A DNA stretch of 64,000 bases, taken from the NCBI GenBank assembly GCA_014529385.2, contig CM043969.1, positions 12,608,648-12,672,647 on the forward strand. The letters are read 5' to 3'. Made by a program: the position numbers and the translations under genes. The notes below the pieces were generated by a model that searched no databases, had not been told where the DNA came from, and saw only the letters and a list, made by a program, of their open reading frames with translations. Positions within the stretch are counted from its first letter, which is position 1. The number at the start of each line of letters is the position of its first letter. Origin of the DNA: Adiantum capillus-veneris (Eukaryota > Streptophyta > Polypodiopsida > Polypodiales > Pteridaceae). Positions 61,345 to 64,000 of this stretch are shown here, one piece after another.

Positions 61345-62200
61345 CACACACAAGAAGAAGAGAGTTATAACGTCGTAGGAAACTATCCTAAAAGACGTTA
61401 AAGATTAGGTTAGATGTAGACTTATGTTAAATTAGATTTAGGTTTATTTAAGTTAAATTAGACTAGATTTAGGTTTATTTTTAGTTAGATTTACATTTAT
61501 TTACGCTAGATTTAGATTTACGTTATATTAGATTAGATTTAGGTCTCCATAGACTGCGATGCCTGCATGAAGCGGGTGAAGAAAGCCCTAAATGGAATAT
61601 AGGGTATTGCTGCCTTCACTCATGGTGGGCTCCGTCGATCCAAAAGTACTGGTGAAATGTCTTCAGAAGATAGGGAAGAAGGTGGATCTTCAGGGTGGCA
61701 ACAGTCACTACATCCCTGACAATGACCATCTATACAACCTCTAGTCATTCAACAGCAACTTCAAAGTTAGTAACAAGAGCAAGAACGGTCCAAAGGGCCA
61801 ATTACTGTCGTCAGATGTGGATGGAGATGAGGCAGCGTCACCGCCGGAAGTTAACTCTCACATCTTTAGTGATGAGAATGCCAACTCTTGCCGAGTTATG
61901 TGAAAAATTATGTGTTAAATCAGTTTTAAGGTTCTTATAATCCCTGTTACTTTAGTTCTTTGTTTTTAATATAACATAATTTACGTTAGATTTAGATTTA
62001 TGTTATATTAGATTAAACTTAGGTTTATTTAGGTTTACCCACACACACACACAAGAAGAAGAGAGTTTTAACGTCGTAGGAAACTATCCCAAAAGACGTT
62101 AAAGATTAGGTTAGATGTAGACTTACGTTAAATTAGATTTAGGTTTATTTTTAGTTAGATTTACGTTTATTTAGATTTACGCTTATTTACGTTAGATCGA
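61345..62200. repeat. Direct repeats flanking the captured HIPP fragment
   Basis: A block beginning AAGAAGAAGAGAGTT and continuing AACGTCGTAGGAAAC lies at about 61345-61500 and again at about 62041-62200. A T-rich TTACG-TAGATTTAGATTTA block lies immediately inside on each side (61500-61544 and 61981-62025). Confidence 0.8.
61549..61903 (+). pseudogene. Captured HIPP (heavy-metal-associated isoprenylated protein) fragment
   Basis: The first frame gives IDCDACMKRVKKALNGI, with the metal-binding CxxC at 61555-61566, the start of an HMA domain. A TAG at 61600 and a frameshift before about 61622 follow. The second frame then gives VGSVDPKVLVKCLQKIGKKV, the rest of the HMA fold, and after a TAG at 61742 continues to ENANSCRVM and a stop at 61901-61903. 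CRVM fits a C-terminal CaaX prenylation box. HMA followed by a polar tail and CaaX is the plan of HIPPs, which bind metals and attach to membranes. The native gene would have about 15 more N-terminal residues, so this is a 5'-truncated copy inside the CACTA element and is not functional as it stands. No intron was seen within it. Confidence 0.8.
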
Positions 62201-62484
62201 GTCCACGCAAGAATTACTTACGGTTTAGGGTTTAGAGTTAGACGAACAGTGAAAAGATCTACTGTGAAAAGATGTTAAGATGCTGCGAAGTGCTACAGCT
62301 AGAGAAGAGGCAAAGGGGTTTTGTCCACTACATGCAGTATCATGTATACGTGGGTCTGTAGATTTCTTGTACCCACAAATATAGGTATTGACCAATAAAG
62401 ACGAGATTATAACCCGGTGGTTCTGATCTCCGTGCACCTCTAGACTGAGGTGTGCGGGGATTGGACATGACTAGAGAATGTGAG

Positions 62485-62486
<2 letters not shown>

Positions 62487-62519
<33 letters not shown>
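62487..62519. repeat. (GA)n microsatellite
   Basis: About 16 GA units lie about 65 bp upstream of the transposase start codon. Confidence 0.9.
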
Positions 62520-62522
<3 letters not shown>

Positions 62523-62584
62523 GACGAAGAATGCCAATAGAATATTAAATTTGTTTTCTAGGTTATAAGATTTTTATCCTCATT

Positions 62585-63595
62585 ATGAGTAGTGACGAGG
62601 ATGTGGGACCGTCCAACCGAAACACCTATCTCTCAACGAGGGTCTTATGTCCTTGTAATCAATGCAAGCATGCTGTGCGACGGACAAGACGTGTTTCTTT
62701 GTAGCACGTTCGCGAATTTGGCGAGTTCGATCCATCTATTATAGATCGCGTTGTTGCCAATTATAACTCGTCGGACTCTGACGCTGGTCAACAAGCAGCA
62801 ATCTTGCAACCCAATAGACGTGTTCGCAGGCGCTTTGGTCAAGCAGCATATGTGAGGCCACAAGATGTAGCCTCTGATAGCTCGGGGGATGATCATGCAG
62901 AGCACATTCCCAACGAGGCAATGTTTGAGCCCGAGATTGATGAAATGATCGAGACGATCATGGATTCAGAAAGGCTTATCTATGATGATATGAAAAGTGA
63001 AGCCGATACGCCATTGTATAATGGAACACGTATGTCTAGATTGAAAGCACTCCTGGTTCTTCTCAACATGCAGGCAAAGTTTGGATGGAGTGACACTAGC
63101 GTCACAGCGCTTTTCAGGTGATCTATTACAATTAGTTTACTTTAATAAAACTCTAAATGTATAATGATCTGATAGATTTTTACACGACTTTATCGTATTT
63201 TTATGTTGTGTAGATTGCTTAAAGAGCACATACTACCAGCTGACAATGTGATGCCAGATTCCCGAGATGAAGCAAGAAAGATTTTGCGAAACTTGGGGAT
63301 GGATTACAATTCTATCCACGCTTGTCCTAATGACTGCATTCTTTTCAGAGGGGAATACATAGACATGGAGAAGTGTCCGAAATGTGATTCCGAAAGATAT
63401 CGAGTAGATCTCCACGGGACAAAAATTCCACAAAAGGTTTTGCGATATTTTCCTCTGCTTCCTCGCATCAAGCATTTCTTCGAATGTAAGTCCATGGCCG
63501 CCCTAGCATCATGGCATGAGGAGAATAAATCTTCGGATGGTGTGCTACGAATTCCTGCAGATTGCGCAGCCTGGAACAGAGGAGCTACAAAATGA
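62585..63595 (+). pseudogene. CACTA transposase, TNP2-type N-terminal part
   Basis: Exon 1 runs from ATG 62585 to 63117 and exon 2 from 63214 to 63595, joined by a GT-AG intron that preserves frame (TALFR/LLKEHILP). Residues 22-60 resemble the transposase-associated zinc-binding domain (VLCPCNQCKH then HVREFGEFD). A TAG at 62702 interrupts this domain. Exon 2 has CPNDCILFRGEY and CPKCDSERY (paired Cys), then VLRYFPLLPRIKHFFECK and ADCAAWN, the classic start of the TNP2 family. A TGA follows at 63593 where the catalytic core should begin, so about 300 residues represent only the N-terminal third or less. TNP2-type proteins bind the element ends and cut them in the nucleus. A start at 62804 would avoid the TAG but lose the first domain. 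Confidence 0.82.
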
Positions 63596-64000
63596 AACAG
63601 AGGATATGTGTTTAAATGGAGAGCTCTATATAGATATAGGAAGTTATGCTGAGTTATGCGAGGATGAGAGAGAGATCTCTTAAAGCCACAAATATTGTAT
63701 TTGAACAATTTTGCTCCGTGTTGTAAAAGCTCTGGCTCTCTAAGTACCTTCCATGGTGTATAACGCTCTTTTCTACTCGCGCTCACATCTTTTGATTGAA
63801 AATTCTGAGTTTTCGACTTGCCTCTTCTATCACTCAATTCATTGCGTCATTGTATTTATATGCATCATTACGTCATTGTATTTAATGGTCTTTGCGTCAT
63901 TGTCTACTCTATTCATTTAATATTAAGTTTAAATATTCGTGTGTTTAATGCAGGTATGGATGATGAGGAGTTTCTTTCTTCTTTGTCACCGCAGCAGAGA
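63596..64000 (+). other. CACTA interior without recognised coding sequence
   Basis: No TNP2 core motif was seen. At the very end, after an AATGCAG acceptor-like site, an ORF opens (ATGGATGATGAGGAG at 63957) and runs off the window. Confidence 0.35.

Larger units (their letters stand above)
60466..64000 (+). mobile_element. CACTA (En/Spm) transposon, 5' part; runs off the window
   Basis: It starts CACTACAAGAGG, the CACTA terminal motif. Subterminal GCGACGCT/AGCGTCGC motifs recur in both orientations from 60490 to 60610 and can fold into a long stem around 60575. A TNP2-type transposase N-terminal part follows at 62585-63595. The interior carries CT/CA/GA microsatellites (60699-60922), a 50-bp repeat and a captured HIPP fragment. 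The other terminus is not in the window. Confidence 0.82.

Overview
The window reads as nuclear DNA of a land plant: one spliced amino-acid-permease gene with plant GT-AG introns sits in a dense field of LTR retrotransposons, DNA transposons and (GA)n/(GT)n microsatellites. The repeat load and the style of the gypsy polyprotein suggest a large-genome plant, perhaps a fern, but the species cannot be fixed from this sequence. No rRNA, CRISPR array, operon or convincing functional tRNA gene was seen.

Layout. 0-5 kb: plus-strand LTR retroelement debris ending in a 3' LTR. 5-9 kb: weakly coding relics, including an unrecognised pseudogene with three in-frame stops. 9.3-12.2 kb: a minus-strand 5' LTR with primer binding site and a broken gag, ending in an inverted repeat. 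12.4-19 kb: a nearly intact minus-strand Ty3/gypsy element whose polyprotein is split by one TAG. 20.9-23.7 kb: a decayed hAT transposase with an upstream array of ~63-bp repeats. 24.7-28.2 kb: LINE tail, Copia RT relic, and a 1.3-kb element bounded by TTAA and 15-bp inverted repeats.

29.75-33.70 kb, minus: a complete seven-exon amino acid permease (AAP-type) gene, 482 codons with clean splice phases; it is the only clearly functional host gene. Its promoter and about 2.4 kb of upstream sequence are duplicated at 37.5-39.4 kb without a gene attached. Intron 1 carries a long near-perfect hairpin.

40-45.4 kb: a third LTR of the first family, a CACTA-like relic, a LINE 3' end and a dispersed repeat. 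46.9-59.6 kb: two related large non-autonomous LTR elements (LARD-like); the first is complete, with 487-bp LTRs, an initiator-Met PBS and a perfect 5-bp target duplication. 60.5 kb to the end: the 5' part of a CACTA (En/Spm) element with subterminal repeats, the N-terminal part of a TNP2-type transposase, and a captured piece of a heavy-metal-associated isoprenylated plant protein (HIPP) gene.

Apart from the permease, the genes do not form a pathway: the window is a record of nested and decayed mobile elements around one transporter gene.
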